Translations under genes and position numbers: made by a program
DNA from: CAVYVZ01 sp963772065
GTDB lineage: Bacteria; Acidobacteriota; Vicinamibacteria; Vicinamibacterales; UBA2999
DNA length: 64,000 nt
Direction of reading: 5' to 3'
Assembly: GCA_963772065.1 (NCBI GenBank)
Contig: CAVYVZ010000010.1
Location: forward strand, 1,178,001-1,242,000
The notes under the pieces: generated by a model
The model's input: only the letters and a program-made list of their open reading frames with translations
Databases searched by the model: none
Told to the model about the DNA's origin: nothing
Shown here: positions 7,645 to 15,836 of the stretch, one piece after another
How the letters are laid out: the number at the start of each line of letters is the position of its first letter
Position numbering within the stretch: position 1 is the stretch's first letter

Positions 7645-8895
7645 ATGCAGCCAAGATGTGTCTGGCCGTTGGTCGTTCTGGCGCTCGTCCTGAGTCCCGC
7701 GGTGCGCGGTGCGGCACAGACCCTCGACTGTCAGCCGCACTCGTATCCGCAGCGGACGAATCAGTCGCTGGCCGTGGATCCGTACGACGACCGAATCGTC
7801 TACGTCGGGATCGAAGGCGAGGGCTATTTCAAGACGATCAACGATGGCGCCACGTGGTCACGCATCGTCGACGGGATCAAGGCGTTCCCCAGGAACGGCG
7901 GCGGCTTCTGCTACTCGGAGTTCTTCGCCACGGTCATCGATCTGCGCAATCCCGAACACATCTGCATGTCGATGGCCGGGAGCCCCGGCACGCTCGACGT
8001 GATGCAGGCCGCGAATCAGGGCGTCTACTGCTCCGACGACGGAGGTCGGACGTGGGAACAGCGTGTGGGCCGATCGATGAACACGGCGATTTACGCCGTG
8101 GCGATCGATCCCGCCGACTCGCAGCTTCTCTATGCGGGCAGCAATGCCAATCCGGCCAGCTATGTCGGCGCCGACCCGAATCGGCTGTTCAACACGGTTG
8201 GCGTGATCTACAAATCGGCCGACGGCGGCCGCAGCTGGACAGAGCTGCCGACAGGGCTCGTGCGCGGCACACGGGTCACCGACCTTCGCATCGACCCGAC
8301 GAACCCCGCGATCGTATACGCCAGCACATTTGGCCTCGCCTCGGGTGGCGGCAGCAATTATCTCGACACGCAGTTCGGCGTACTGAAGTCGGTTGACGCG
8401 GGCGCGTCGTGGACGTCGATGAAGACAGGCCTTGGACCAGGTCTCGCGCAGCAAGCCATCTTCCGCATGGATCTCTCGTCGCGCGATCCCCGGCGCCTCA
8501 TCGTCAGCATCGCCGATACGAGCTACTTCCTTTCGGAGGATGGCGCCGCCAATTTCTCGCGACCCGCGGCCCCAACGTCGCACGGCGGAATCATGAAGTT
8601 CGATCCCAGCGATCCGTCCGGCGCCCGAATCGTCGGCCTGTCGCAGACCGGCACGCACGTCGTCGAGAGCCTGGACGGCGGCAACAGCTGGAAGGAGATC
8701 GGCCGCCTGCCCGACGAGATGCTGAACAACGGCGACCCGTCGCGCCCGACCGGTGTGAGGCCCAGCGACATCGAGATCAGCCGGCAGGATCCGCGCGTGA
8801 TGTACCTCTCGGGCTCGAGCGGAACGGTCTATCGATCCAGCGACGGAGGTTTCAGCTGGTCGCGAGTACTGTCTGGGAGCGGGCTACCAGAGTAG
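7645..8895 (+). CDS. Secreted VPS10/sortilin-like beta-propeller protein (BNR/Asp-box repeats)
   Basis: 416 residues from the ATG at 7645, chosen because it directly precedes a signal peptide (WPLVVLALVLSPAVRGAAQ); the in-frame extension upstream lacks signal character. The mature part repeats the Asp-box motif S/T-x-D-x-G-x-x-W: TINDGATW, SDDGGRTW, SADGGRSW, SVDAGASW, SLDGGNSW and SSDGGFSW. This marks a multi-bladed propeller of the sortilin-N/WD40-glycosyl-hydrolase group. Such secreted propellers bind or process glycans or peptides; no catalytic residues can be assigned. The gene stands alone on the plus strand ahead of the Fpg gene. Confidence 0.8.
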   Translation: MQPRCVWPLVVLALVLSPAVRGAAQTLDCQPHSYPQRTNQSLAVDPYDDRIVYVGIEGEGYFKTINDGATWSRIVDGIKAFPRNGGGFCYSEFFATVIDLRNPEHICMSMAGSPGTLDVMQAANQGVYCSDDGGRTWEQRVGRSMNTAIYAVAIDPADSQLLYAGSNANPASYVGADPNRLFNTVGVIYKSADGGRSWTELPTGLVRGTRVTDLRIDPTNPAIVYASTFGLASGGGSNYLDTQFGVLKSVDAGASWTSMKTGLGPGLAQQAIFRMDLSSRDPRRLIVSIADTSYFLSEDGAANFSRPAAPTSHGGIMKFDPSDPSGARIVGLSQTGTHVVESLDGGNSWKEIGRLPDEMLNNGDPSRPTGVRPSDIEISRQDPRVMYLSGSSGTVYRSSDGGFSWSRVLSGSGLPE

Positions 8896-9008
8896 CGAGT
8901 CGAAGCTGGACGGAATTGACGCCGTCTTCCGGCATATATCCGCACCGAGGGCGCGCATTATATTGCTTCGTATCGTGATCCTTTCAGTTCGCATATCGAG
9001 TGCGAGCC

Positions 9009-9833
9009 TTGCCTGAGCTGCCGGAAGTCGAAGCGGTCCGTCGCGCGCTGCGGCCGGTCATGGAGGGCGCTCGCTTCGAGAAGGTCCTTGCGCGCCGGCC
9101 CGACCTTCGCACGCCCTTACCCGCGCGTTTCGCCGCGCGGCTTCGGGGCCACACCGTCGTCCACCTTCGCCGCCGGGGAAAGCACCTCGTGGCGGATCTC
9201 TCCTCGGGCGTGACGCTGCTGATGCACCTCGGCATGTCGGGGTCGTTTCGGATCGACATCCCCCGCCGGAAGTCGACAGCGCGCGTCCACGATCACATCG
9301 TCTTTCACATGTCGTCTGGCGCGACGGTCACGTTCAACGACCCCCGCCGTTTCGGCATGATGGACCTCGTCTCCACCGCGGCGCTGCCGGAACATCGCGT
9401 GTTCCGCCAGCTCGGGCCCGAGCCGCTTGCGGCGGAGTTCGACGCCGACGTTCTCGCGGGCATCGCGCGAGGAAGGAGAACCACGCTCAAAGCAGCGTTG
9501 TCCGATCAACGAGTGATCGCGGGCTTAGGCAACATCTACGTGAGCGAAGCGCTCCACTATGCAGGCTTGTCGCCGCGTCGGCGAACGTCGACGATTGCCA
9601 CCAGGGACGGACGCCCGCGCGACGAGGCGCGCCGCCTCGTCGCGGCGATCAAGAAGGTCCTCAACAATGCGCTAGAACGGACCGAGTCGGCGGGTAGCGA
9701 AAGCGCGAACGATCGATTCCGCGTGTACGAACGCGAGGATGGGGCGTGCCGCAGGCGCGGCTGCCGCGGCATCATCAGGAGAATAGTGCAGGCAGGACGC
9801 TCGACGTTTTACTGCCCCGTCTGCCAGTCATGA
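9009..9833 (+). CDS. mutM: Formamidopyrimidine-DNA glycosylase (Fpg/MutM)
   Basis: Base-excision repair enzyme that removes 8-oxoG and FaPy lesions and nicks the strand. The start must be TTG at 9009, because the mature enzyme uses Pro2 as the Schiff-base nucleophile and the sequence then reads MPELPEVEAV; the GTG at 9000 would add three residues and bury Pro2. Glu3 and Lys58 (RRRGKHLV) are present, as are FNDPRRFG, the H2TH segment GLGNIYVSEALHYAGLSP and a C-terminal zinc finger ending STFYCPVCQ. The finger's first pair is spaced C-x4-C (CRRRGC) instead of C-x2-C. The length of 274 residues is normal. It lies 113 bp after the propeller gene. Confidence 0.93.
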   Translation: MPELPEVEAVRRALRPVMEGARFEKVLARRPDLRTPLPARFAARLRGHTVVHLRRRGKHLVADLSSGVTLLMHLGMSGSFRIDIPRRKSTARVHDHIVFHMSSGATVTFNDPRRFGMMDLVSTAALPEHRVFRQLGPEPLAAEFDADVLAGIARGRRTTLKAALSDQRVIAGLGNIYVSEALHYAGLSPRRRTSTIATRDGRPRDEARRLVAAIKKVLNNALERTESAGSESANDRFRVYEREDGACRRRGCRGIIRRIVQAGRSTFYCPVCQS

Positions 9834-9855
9834 ACTCGGCGCACTACGTTCTTGG

Positions 9856-10484
9856 CTACCGTCGATCGGCCAGCGCCATGCTCACGCCCAATCCCAGGTA
9901 GACAGCGCCACTGGCGTACTGCGGCAGCGGCCCCTCAATCACCCGGCCCCCGAGCGATTGCCGGAGACGGCCAGCCAGAAAGGCGTAGCACCATCGGTGA
10001 CGAGTGCCAGCGCCACGTACAGGAGACCCAGAAACAGCACCTGCTGCGGAATCGCCCCGCGGCCCGGCTCCACGAACTGCGGTAGAAACGCGAGAAAGAA
10101 GACCGCTATCTTCGGATTGAGAACGCTGACGACGACGCCATCTGTGAAAAGACGGGACAGGGAGTGAGGAGTCGTCGGGGGCATACCGGCGGTGGCACGG
10201 CTCGCCAACAGCGTGCGAATCCCAAGATAGACGAGGTACCCGGCACCCAATGTCTTGACGATTCCAAAAGCCGTCGCCGACGCGAGCAGAATGGCGGAAA
10301 GTCCCACGGTCGCGGCAGCCACGTGAACCAGGGCGCCAACCGACAGTCCCAGCACTGACACTACGCCGGCCCCCTGCCCCTGGCTCAGACTGCGCGTGAT
10401 GACGTAGAGAACGCCGGGCCCTGGAATCAGCAGGACCACGAGAGCCGCCGCGACGAATCCGAGCACTGACGCGCTTCCCGGCAC
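9856..10484 (-). CDS. LysE/RhtB-family amino-acid exporter, frame broken near the C-terminus
   Basis: An integral membrane exporter with six predicted helices, starting with VAAALVVLLIPGPGVLYVITRSLSQG, here broken into LVVLLIPGPGVLYV and the SQG loop, the LysE family signature. Up to LALVTDGA the frame is intact. After a one-base shift near 9988 it continues YAFLAGRLRQSLGG and ends SGAVYLGLGVSMALADRR with a TAG at 9856-9858, giving the usual ~209 residues. Without the repair the protein would lose its last helix. The family exports homoserine, threonine, lysine or similar; the substrate is not predictable here. Confidence 0.85.
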
Positions 10485-10499
10485 ATCAACCCCTTCGCG

Positions 10500-10976
10500 C
10501 TACTGACCTGGCGGCGCGCCCGTGGCCGCGTCTGCGTCGCGCTTCCACATCAGCGCTGTCAGCCACGCGAAGAACGCTTGCAGCCATACCGGCATGGTTT
10601 CGGGCAAGTTCACGATCGCCCGCCGTGTCAGCCACGACTCGGGCGCAATCGTGCCGAGGCGACGGCCTCCGCTGAACACGCCGAACTCGCGGCGCCACCA
10701 TGAGATTCGCTCGAGCGTGTACTCCGCTCCGTCGTGGGTGATCGTGAAGTTCTGGCGGAACGCGCTCGGCTTTACCGCTAGGGCTGCCTGCCTTCCCGCC
10801 ATCTCGAGAACAAAGGGCCCGGTCAGCCCGTCGCGCGAGACTCTGTGCTGAACACCTGCGATCGCGATGGCTCCGCGCTCCCGCCACGACGAGAGGATCA
10901 CCTCCGCCGCCAGCCCGGTGGCGTCCTCGAGCCGGAAGTCCCACGCGAACCAATGCTTTGGAATCAGCTTCAACAT
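10500..10976 (-). CDS. Conserved-looking soluble protein of unknown function
   Basis: From ATG 10974-10976 (MLKLIPKHWFAWDFRLED) the product is 158 residues with no signal peptide. An in-frame start at 11021 would overlap the next gene by 25 bp and add a less plausible N-terminus. The C-terminal part has an amphipathic or hydrophobic helix (PVWLQAFFAWLTALMW) that could touch the membrane. The middle is a run of short beta strands (GGRRLGTIAPESWLTRRAIV). I do not recognise the family. It is followed after 15 bp by the LysE exporter. Confidence 0.55.
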   Translation of the reverse strand: MLKLIPKHWFAWDFRLEDATGLAAEVILSSWRERGAIAIAGVQHRVSRDGLTGPFVLEMAGRQAALAVKPSAFRQNFTITHDGAEYTLERISWWRREFGVFSGGRRLGTIAPESWLTRRAIVNLPETMPVWLQAFFAWLTALMWKRDADAATGAPPGQ

Positions 10977-10996
10977 GAGGCGGTTCGGCGTGAATG

Positions 10997-11302
10997 CTAG
11001 CACGCTCCGTTCGTGTCCCATGCGCCCGGAGGCAGGTAATGGAAACGAATCAAGTACACGTTGTCGCCGCTGCCGTGCCTTGCGATTCGCATCAAATCAT
11101 CCACGCTCTCGAACCCCGATTCACGGGCCAGATCGTACGTGACGTCGGTGACGGCAATCGGCGCAATCGAATCCACGACGATGTGGCCCTCGTCCATTGG
11201 GTAGCGACCACCGACCTTCACATGAGGACGCGTCCAGACGCGAATGCTGCATCTGATTCTCCCGCGCCGGATGCCCTCGCGAAGGCGTTTGGTGAACGTC
11301 AT
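10997..11302 (-). CDS. Small ASCH/PUA-like protein
   Basis: A 101-residue protein beginning MTFTKRLREGIRRGRIRCSI, then TRPHVKVGGRYPM, HIVVDSI and the VYLIRFHYLPPG end. Compact size, the 'kxG.ryp' segment and the beta-rich layout resemble ASCH domains, PUA-like folds thought to bind RNA. The assignment rests on pattern only. The gene lies between the unknown protein and the MBL hydrolase, same strand. Confidence 0.55.
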   Translation of the reverse strand: MTFTKRLREGIRRGRIRCSIRVWTRPHVKVGGRYPMDEGHIVVDSIAPIAVTDVTYDLARESGFESVDDLMRIARHGSGDNVYLIRFHYLPPGAWDTNGAC

Positions 11303-11335
11303 GTGGAGTCTCAGTGAGTCAGGCCGAACCAGAAG

Positions 11336-12295
11336 TCAATAGACATCCAGATCCCGCCCGATCACGAAGCGCCCGGAATAGTGCTTCACCATGTCCGCCT
11401 GCAGCTCCTCGGTGGTCAGACTGTTGTAGTGATACAGGATCAACAGCTGCGGCTTGGCCTGGCGCGCAAGGTCGGCGAGCTGCTCGGTGGTGGTGTGGTA
11501 CTTCTCAGAGAAGCGACGGAACGTTCCTGGCGGCGCGCCGCCAGCTTCGGGTCGCGCCGCGAGCCATGCGGTCGTGTGGACTTCGTGAATCAGAACGTCG
11601 CAGCCGCGGCATGCGTCGATCGTCGCCTGTGCTGGATTCGTGTCGCCCGAGATGACGATGCTGCGATCGGGTGTGTCGAAGCGGTAGCCGAAGCTCTCCA
11701 TCGCGTGCTTCGTCGGAAAGGCGGTCACGGTGACGTTTCCGTCTTTGAACACCACGCCGTCGGCGATCTCGTGTGCGTTCACCTTGTAGCCATCCGGAAA
11801 CGTCCGCTGGTTGCCGTCGGCGTTGGTTCGCGTGTCGATGTCCACTCGATATGCGTCCAGCAGGTGCTGTGTCATTCCCTTGAGACCTTTCGGTCCGTAG
11901 ACCTCGAGCGGCACGCGGCGCCCCAGCGTCCAGGGGGTGAAGATCAGGTCCGGGTATCCGACTGTGTGGTCCGAGTGAAGGTGCGTCACGAAGGCCATCC
12001 GCAGCCTCGTCGGTTGCAGGGCTGCGATGCTCCTGCTCGCTGCCGCGGCGCTCGCCCGGCGCACGACACCTGGTCCGAAGTCGACCAGGTACGCGGTGTC
12101 GTTCACGACGATCGCTGTCGCCGGACCCGACCGATCCGGATTCGCCGCCGGAGTCCCCGTTCCCAGGAGCACGACCTTTGTGACGGAGGACTGGGACACA
12201 GACGACGCCTGCGCGGCGAGGATCGTTCCGCCGGCGGCCAGTGCGGCAAGTACGATGCCCGCGAGAAGAACCTTCTTGCGGGTAGAGTTCCTCAT
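11336..12295 (-). CDS. Secreted MBL-fold metallo-hydrolase (RNase Z-like)
   Basis: About 319 residues from ATG 12295; a signal peptide (KVLLAGIVLAALAAGGTILAA) leads. The metallo-beta-lactamase core shows VVLLGTGTPAANPDRSGPA, YLVDFGPGVVRRA, the zinc motif FVTHLHSDHTVGY (HxHxDH), VISGDTNP with the bridging Asp, and an LLILYHYN end carrying the last His. The layout resembles RNase Z/ElaC relatives, but export argues against tRNA processing. A close paralogue lies at 26276-27241. The substrate is unknown. It follows the acetamidase gene by 19 bp on the same strand. Confidence 0.85.
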   Translation of the reverse strand: MRNSTRKKVLLAGIVLAALAAGGTILAAQASSVSQSSVTKVVLLGTGTPAANPDRSGPATAIVVNDTAYLVDFGPGVVRRASAAAASRSIAALQPTRLRMAFVTHLHSDHTVGYPDLIFTPWTLGRRVPLEVYGPKGLKGMTQHLLDAYRVDIDTRTNADGNQRTFPDGYKVNAHEIADGVVFKDGNVTVTAFPTKHAMESFGYRFDTPDRSIVISGDTNPAQATIDACRGCDVLIHEVHTTAWLAARPEAGGAPPGTFRRFSEKYHTTTEQLADLARQAKPQLLILYHYNSLTTEELQADMVKHYSGRFVIGRDLDVY

Positions 12296-12314
12296 ACCTG
12301 CCTCCATCCGCAGC

Positions 12315-13328
12315 CTACGGCAGCTGTTTTTTCGGAATCTTCAACCCGACGGATCCTGCGACGGTGACGATGTCATAGCGTCCCTGGTAGCCGATCAGGA
12401 GATGGGCGGCCCACGGTTCCATCTTGTACTCGCTGGTGAGCCAGTTCACCATGTCGCTCGTGGCCAGCTGCACGCCGCGGTTCAACGCGCTGACGAACTC
12501 GGGCTGGCTTCCGATGCTGATGATGTGTTCGGCCGTTTCGGCGCGCGGACCCGTCAAGTTCACCTTCTTCCTCAGTGCGACGGTGAACTCGACGTCCATC
12601 GACGTTTCGATGCCGGTGCCAGTCGGCTCGCCGTCGGCCTGGAGCGCATGTCCATCTCCGATGAAGAGCAGCGCGCCTGGATGGAAGACCGGAAGGATGA
12701 CGGTGGTGCCTTCGCCGATTTCGTTGTAGTCGAGGTTCCCTCCATACGTTCCCGACGGGGTCGAGGTCGGCGCAAAATCGCCGGCGGGCGCCACGCCGAC
12801 GCAGCCGAGCATCGGCTTCGCGGCAAACTCCATTTTGTGCGCGGCGCTCGAAGGTTCCCTGAGCCGAACCATCTGTCTCGCAAGATCGAGGTCCCAGGGG
12901 ACGACGTTGACCCGCTCGCTCATGATCTCGCCGGGCTTGTAGCGATTGGAGTAGATGCCTTCGATCGATTCAGGCGTCAACGAGTACAACCCGAGCCGAT
13001 ACGAGCTCCAGCCCCAGTTGCGGTTCATCCTCACTCTGGTGAAGCGCACGACCAGTGCGTCGCCCGGCTCGGCGCCCTCCACATAGAACGGGCCGGTCAG
13101 CGGGTTCGGCGGCCGGCCGATGACGCTGCCGGTATGGTCCCGGCCGCTCGCGTCGATGGTCCTCGTCGCCACAGCATCTCCAGGGCGAATGCGCGCCAGC
13201 GGAGCATGCGCGCGCGAGAACGTGTTGTAGTACGTCTGCGCGAGGATCTGTTTCGACTGTGCAGCGGTGAATCCGTGCGCGGCGCCGCACAGCGTGACCA
13301 GCACGACGGCGACAATTCGCTTCGTCAT
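12315..13328 (-). CDS. Secreted acetamidase/formamidase-family protein
   Basis: 337 residues from ATG 13328 with a signal peptide (RIVAVVLVTLCGAAHGF). The FmdA/AmdA core is visible: FYVEGAEPGDALVVRFTRV, MLGCVGVAPAGDF, SGTYGGNLDYNEIGEG and FHPGALLFIGDGHALQADGE, with DGHA-type metal or active residues. Members hydrolyse formamide or acetamide to ammonia plus acid, but exported acidobacterial versions have no tested substrate. Its start overlaps the CorA stop by one base (TGATG), so it is translationally coupled to corA. The longer in-frame start was rejected because it would hide the signal peptide. Confidence 0.85.
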   Translation of the reverse strand: MTKRIVAVVLVTLCGAAHGFTAAQSKQILAQTYYNTFSRAHAPLARIRPGDAVATRTIDASGRDHTGSVIGRPPNPLTGPFYVEGAEPGDALVVRFTRVRMNRNWGWSSYRLGLYSLTPESIEGIYSNRYKPGEIMSERVNVVPWDLDLARQMVRLREPSSAAHKMEFAAKPMLGCVGVAPAGDFAPTSTPSGTYGGNLDYNEIGEGTTVILPVFHPGALLFIGDGHALQADGEPTGTGIETSMDVEFTVALRKKVNLTGPRAETAEHIISIGSQPEFVSALNRGVQLATSDMVNWLTSEYKMEPWAAHLLIGYQGRYDIVTVAGSVGLKIPKKQLP

Positions 13329-14308
13329 CAGAGCCAACCGAGCCACTTCGAATGGATGAAGCCCCAGGCCACCATGCAGCCGAGGAACGCTGTGACCAAC
13401 ACGAAACCGTACTGCCACTCGCTTGGCGGAAAGAGGTGATTGAAGTTCATGCCGTAGATGCTGGCCACGAAATTCGGCACCATGATAATGACCGTCACGG
13501 CCGTCAGCCGCTTCATGATCAGACCCAGGTGGTTGAACGCGTGGAAGACGTGCACGTCGAGGGCGGCTGCGAGCAGGTCGCGGTAGGTATCAAGCTCGGC
13601 GAGCACGTGAACCATGTGATCCTGCACGTCGGCAAAGTACGGGCGCAGACCGCTCGGAATGGCCCGCTCCCGCCGGAGCACCTCGGCGAGCACGTGGCTG
13701 GTCGGCGCGAGGAGCCTTGGCACGCGCAAGAGCTCCTTGCGAAGCCTGAACAAATCCCGCGCGGCGCCCTCGGCGCCTGTGAAGATGGCGTGCTCGATCG
13801 CGTCCATGCGCTCGCGGACCCGATCTTCGACCACGAAGTAGCCGTCGACCAGCGTCTCGAACAGCGCGTACGCCAGGCATGCGATGCCGTAGCGGCGGCG
13901 CCCCTCGTGCTGTTCCCATCGCCGGCGCGCCTCGTCGAGCACGGCGACAACGGCGGCCGGACGCCGGTGAATGGTGACCAGGTAGTTGTCGCCCCAGAAC
14001 AGGTTCAGCTCGCGCGGCCTGAACGCGGTTTCCGTCGGCTCGGCCGCGTACACCACGACGAAATAGTAGTTGCCGTAGGCATCGCAGCGAGTGCGCTCGT
14101 GGGGCTTCGTCACATCCTCGAGCGCGAGCGCATGGAACCCGAACTCGCGTCGCAGCAGCGCGACCTCTTCGTCACCTGGATCGCTGATGTCGAGCCACAG
14201 CTGGTTCGACCGATCGGCGAGCAGCTCGGCGAGCCGGCCGACATCGGCCTCGACCGGTTCGGATTGATCCGCGCGATCAACGACGAGTCGCAACGTGCCC
14301 ATGAACAT
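13328..14308 (-). CDS. corA: CorA-family divalent-cation (Mg2+/Co2+) channel
   Basis: 326 residues. The cytoplasmic alpha/beta funnel comprises LWLDISDPGDEEVALLRREF and EVLRRERAIPSGLRPYF-type helices. Two C-terminal helices follow: LIMKRLTAVTVIIMVPNFVAS with the selectivity motif Y-G-M-N at 285-288, then WQYGFVLVTAFLGCMVAW. Homopentameric CorA channels carry Mg2+ inwards; some relatives (ZntB type, GxN) move Zn2+ outwards, but the strict GMN here supports Mg2+/Co2+. An alternative start two codons in (MGTLRL) is equally plausible. Confidence 0.92.
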   Translation of the reverse strand: MFMGTLRLVVDRADQSEPVEADVGRLAELLADRSNQLWLDISDPGDEEVALLRREFGFHALALEDVTKPHERTRCDAYGNYYFVVVYAAEPTETAFRPRELNLFWGDNYLVTIHRRPAAVVAVLDEARRRWEQHEGRRRYGIACLAYALFETLVDGYFVVEDRVRERMDAIEHAIFTGAEGAARDLFRLRKELLRVPRLLAPTSHVLAEVLRRERAIPSGLRPYFADVQDHMVHVLAELDTYRDLLAAALDVHVFHAFNHLGLIMKRLTAVTVIIMVPNFVASIYGMNFNHLFPPSEWQYGFVLVTAFLGCMVAWGFIHSKWLGWL

Positions 14309-14344
14309 CCATCCTCGCGCTCGCGGCGCGCTTGGAAGAAGCCG

Positions 14345-15253
14345 CTACTTCGCCGCGCTTGTCGCTCCCGCTTTCAGGTGCTGATCGAGCCACGTCACCA
14401 TTTCAGCGAAGATTTCCGGCAGCTGAGGGTGCGGCTTCCCCGGCGGGCCGAACGCCGGTCCATGTTCCCCGCCCGAGACCCGCACCAGGCGGACGGACGC
14501 CTTCGCCTCGCGCAATGCCTTCTCCATCATCACCGACTGCTCGAAGGCGACGACGTCGTCTGAATCGCCGTGGAGCAGCAAGGTCGGTGGAGAGGCAGGC
14601 CCGACATGCGTGATGGGAGACGCCGCGGCGTAGAGCTTTCGATCGGCTGGGTCTCGCTGCAGGACGCCCATGAATGACGCGATCGCTTCGCCGGCGGGTG
14701 CCGTGGTCATGTCGAACCGGCCCGCGCGCAGGACGACTGCCTGAAGTGTGGCCGCTTCGCGGTTCACCGGATCCGGATCGTCGGCGGTTCCGCCGCGTGC
14801 CTGCATCGCGACGAGGCCAACGAGATGCGCTCCCGACGAGCCGCCCACGCCGGCAAGAGAGGTCGGGCTGACGCCGAACCGCTTCGCGTGGTGGCGAACG
14901 AACCGTACTGCCCGCGCCACATCGTCAGCAGCCGCGGGGTAGCGGAACGCCGGCGCAGCGCGATGATTGATGGCGAAGACGGTATAACCCGCCTGCAAGA
15001 GCGGCGGCCCCCAGATGTCGACCTGCGTTTCGTTGAGCGCCGCAGCGCCGTACTCGAGCGAGGCGTGCCATCCACTGCCGGCCACGAATACGACCCCATG
15101 GCCGTTGGGCCGATCGGAGTGGTAGACGTCCATGAGGAGCGCGAGGCCCGCATACCGGCCGTACACGACGTTCTTCTCGACACGCGACTGTGCATCGACC
15201 CTGCTGCCCAACACCAGGGCGATGATCCCGAGGAACACCGACATCCAGCGCAT
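14345..15253 (-). CDS. Secreted alpha/beta hydrolase (BD-FAE/esterase-lipase type)
   Basis: 302 residues with a signal peptide (VFLGIIALVLGSRVDAQ). The hydrolase fold shows GVVFVAGSGWHASLEYGA (oxyanion side), the nucleophile elbow GVGGSSGAHLVG, PTLLLHGDSDDVVAFEQS (acid residue) and VSGGEHGPAFGPP (catalytic His). This matches small carboxylesterases of the BD-FAE/DLH-like group. The natural ester is unknown. It sits 36 bp upstream of corA on the same strand. Confidence 0.85.
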   Translation of the reverse strand: MRWMSVFLGIIALVLGSRVDAQSRVEKNVVYGRYAGLALLMDVYHSDRPNGHGVVFVAGSGWHASLEYGAAALNETQVDIWGPPLLQAGYTVFAINHRAAPAFRYPAAADDVARAVRFVRHHAKRFGVSPTSLAGVGGSSGAHLVGLVAMQARGGTADDPDPVNREAATLQAVVLRAGRFDMTTAPAGEAIASFMGVLQRDPADRKLYAAASPITHVGPASPPTLLLHGDSDDVVAFEQSVMMEKALREAKASVRLVRVSGGEHGPAFGPPGKPHPQLPEIFAEMVTWLDQHLKAGATSAAK

Positions 15254-15407
15254 GCGTCCTCCTTACTATGGGGTGGGGATTTTAGCAGGTCAGGCTGCGG
15301 AGCGCGGTTCCGAACTTCGCTCAGTTGAGCGAGCCGCAAGGTATGCAAGCCTGCGCGTCTCCGGCGGACGGAGCACGCGCATCGATCTCTCCATTGATTG
15401 TGACGAC

Positions 15408-15812
15408 CTACCGCGATGGGCGCACCTCCACGTACCGGTTATAGATCTCGTCCTTCAACAGGTCGCTGAGCCCGGGATACCTGCTGGCAATCGATTTCCA
15501 CTCCGGCAGGCTGTGAATCTTCTGATACACATCCGCGCCCGGCCATGACGACTCCCACATGAAGTCGTACCTGCCCGCCTGCTTCCCTGTCACTTTGAAC
15601 AGGCGATAGCGAACCTCCTTGTGACCCGCCTTTTCGATAAATGCGTTCATATCAGCCATCCAGGCCTGCAGCGTCGCGACCTGCTGCGGGGTAAGGCTCA
15701 CGAGATGAACCGCTCTGAATGGGCCGACCGGTGGAGGCTCCTGAGCGACGGCGCCGATGGAGGTCGTTCCGATCACGACGGCGGCGAGAACGAGAATTCT
15801 CAGATACGCCAT
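15408..15812 (-). CDS. Small secreted protein of unknown function
   Basis: 134 residues with a clear signal peptide (LVLAAVVIGTTSIGAVAQ). The mature ~110 residues contain VHLVSLTPQQVATLQAWMADM, here noted as a strand plus helix, then LFKVTGKQAGRYDFMWESSW, consistent with a dimeric alpha-beta barrel-like fold, but I do not recognise the family. It is 24 bp after the sulfatase start region in the same orientation. The 154 bp between it and the esterase gene show no gene. Confidence 0.6.
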   Translation of the reverse strand: MAYLRILVLAAVVIGTTSIGAVAQEPPPVGPFRAVHLVSLTPQQVATLQAWMADMNAFIEKAGHKEVRYRLFKVTGKQAGRYDFMWESSWPGADVYQKIHSLPEWKSIASRYPGLSDLLKDEIYNRYVEVRPSR

Positions 15813-15836
15813 GATGTCCCTCCTGAAAATCGATCG

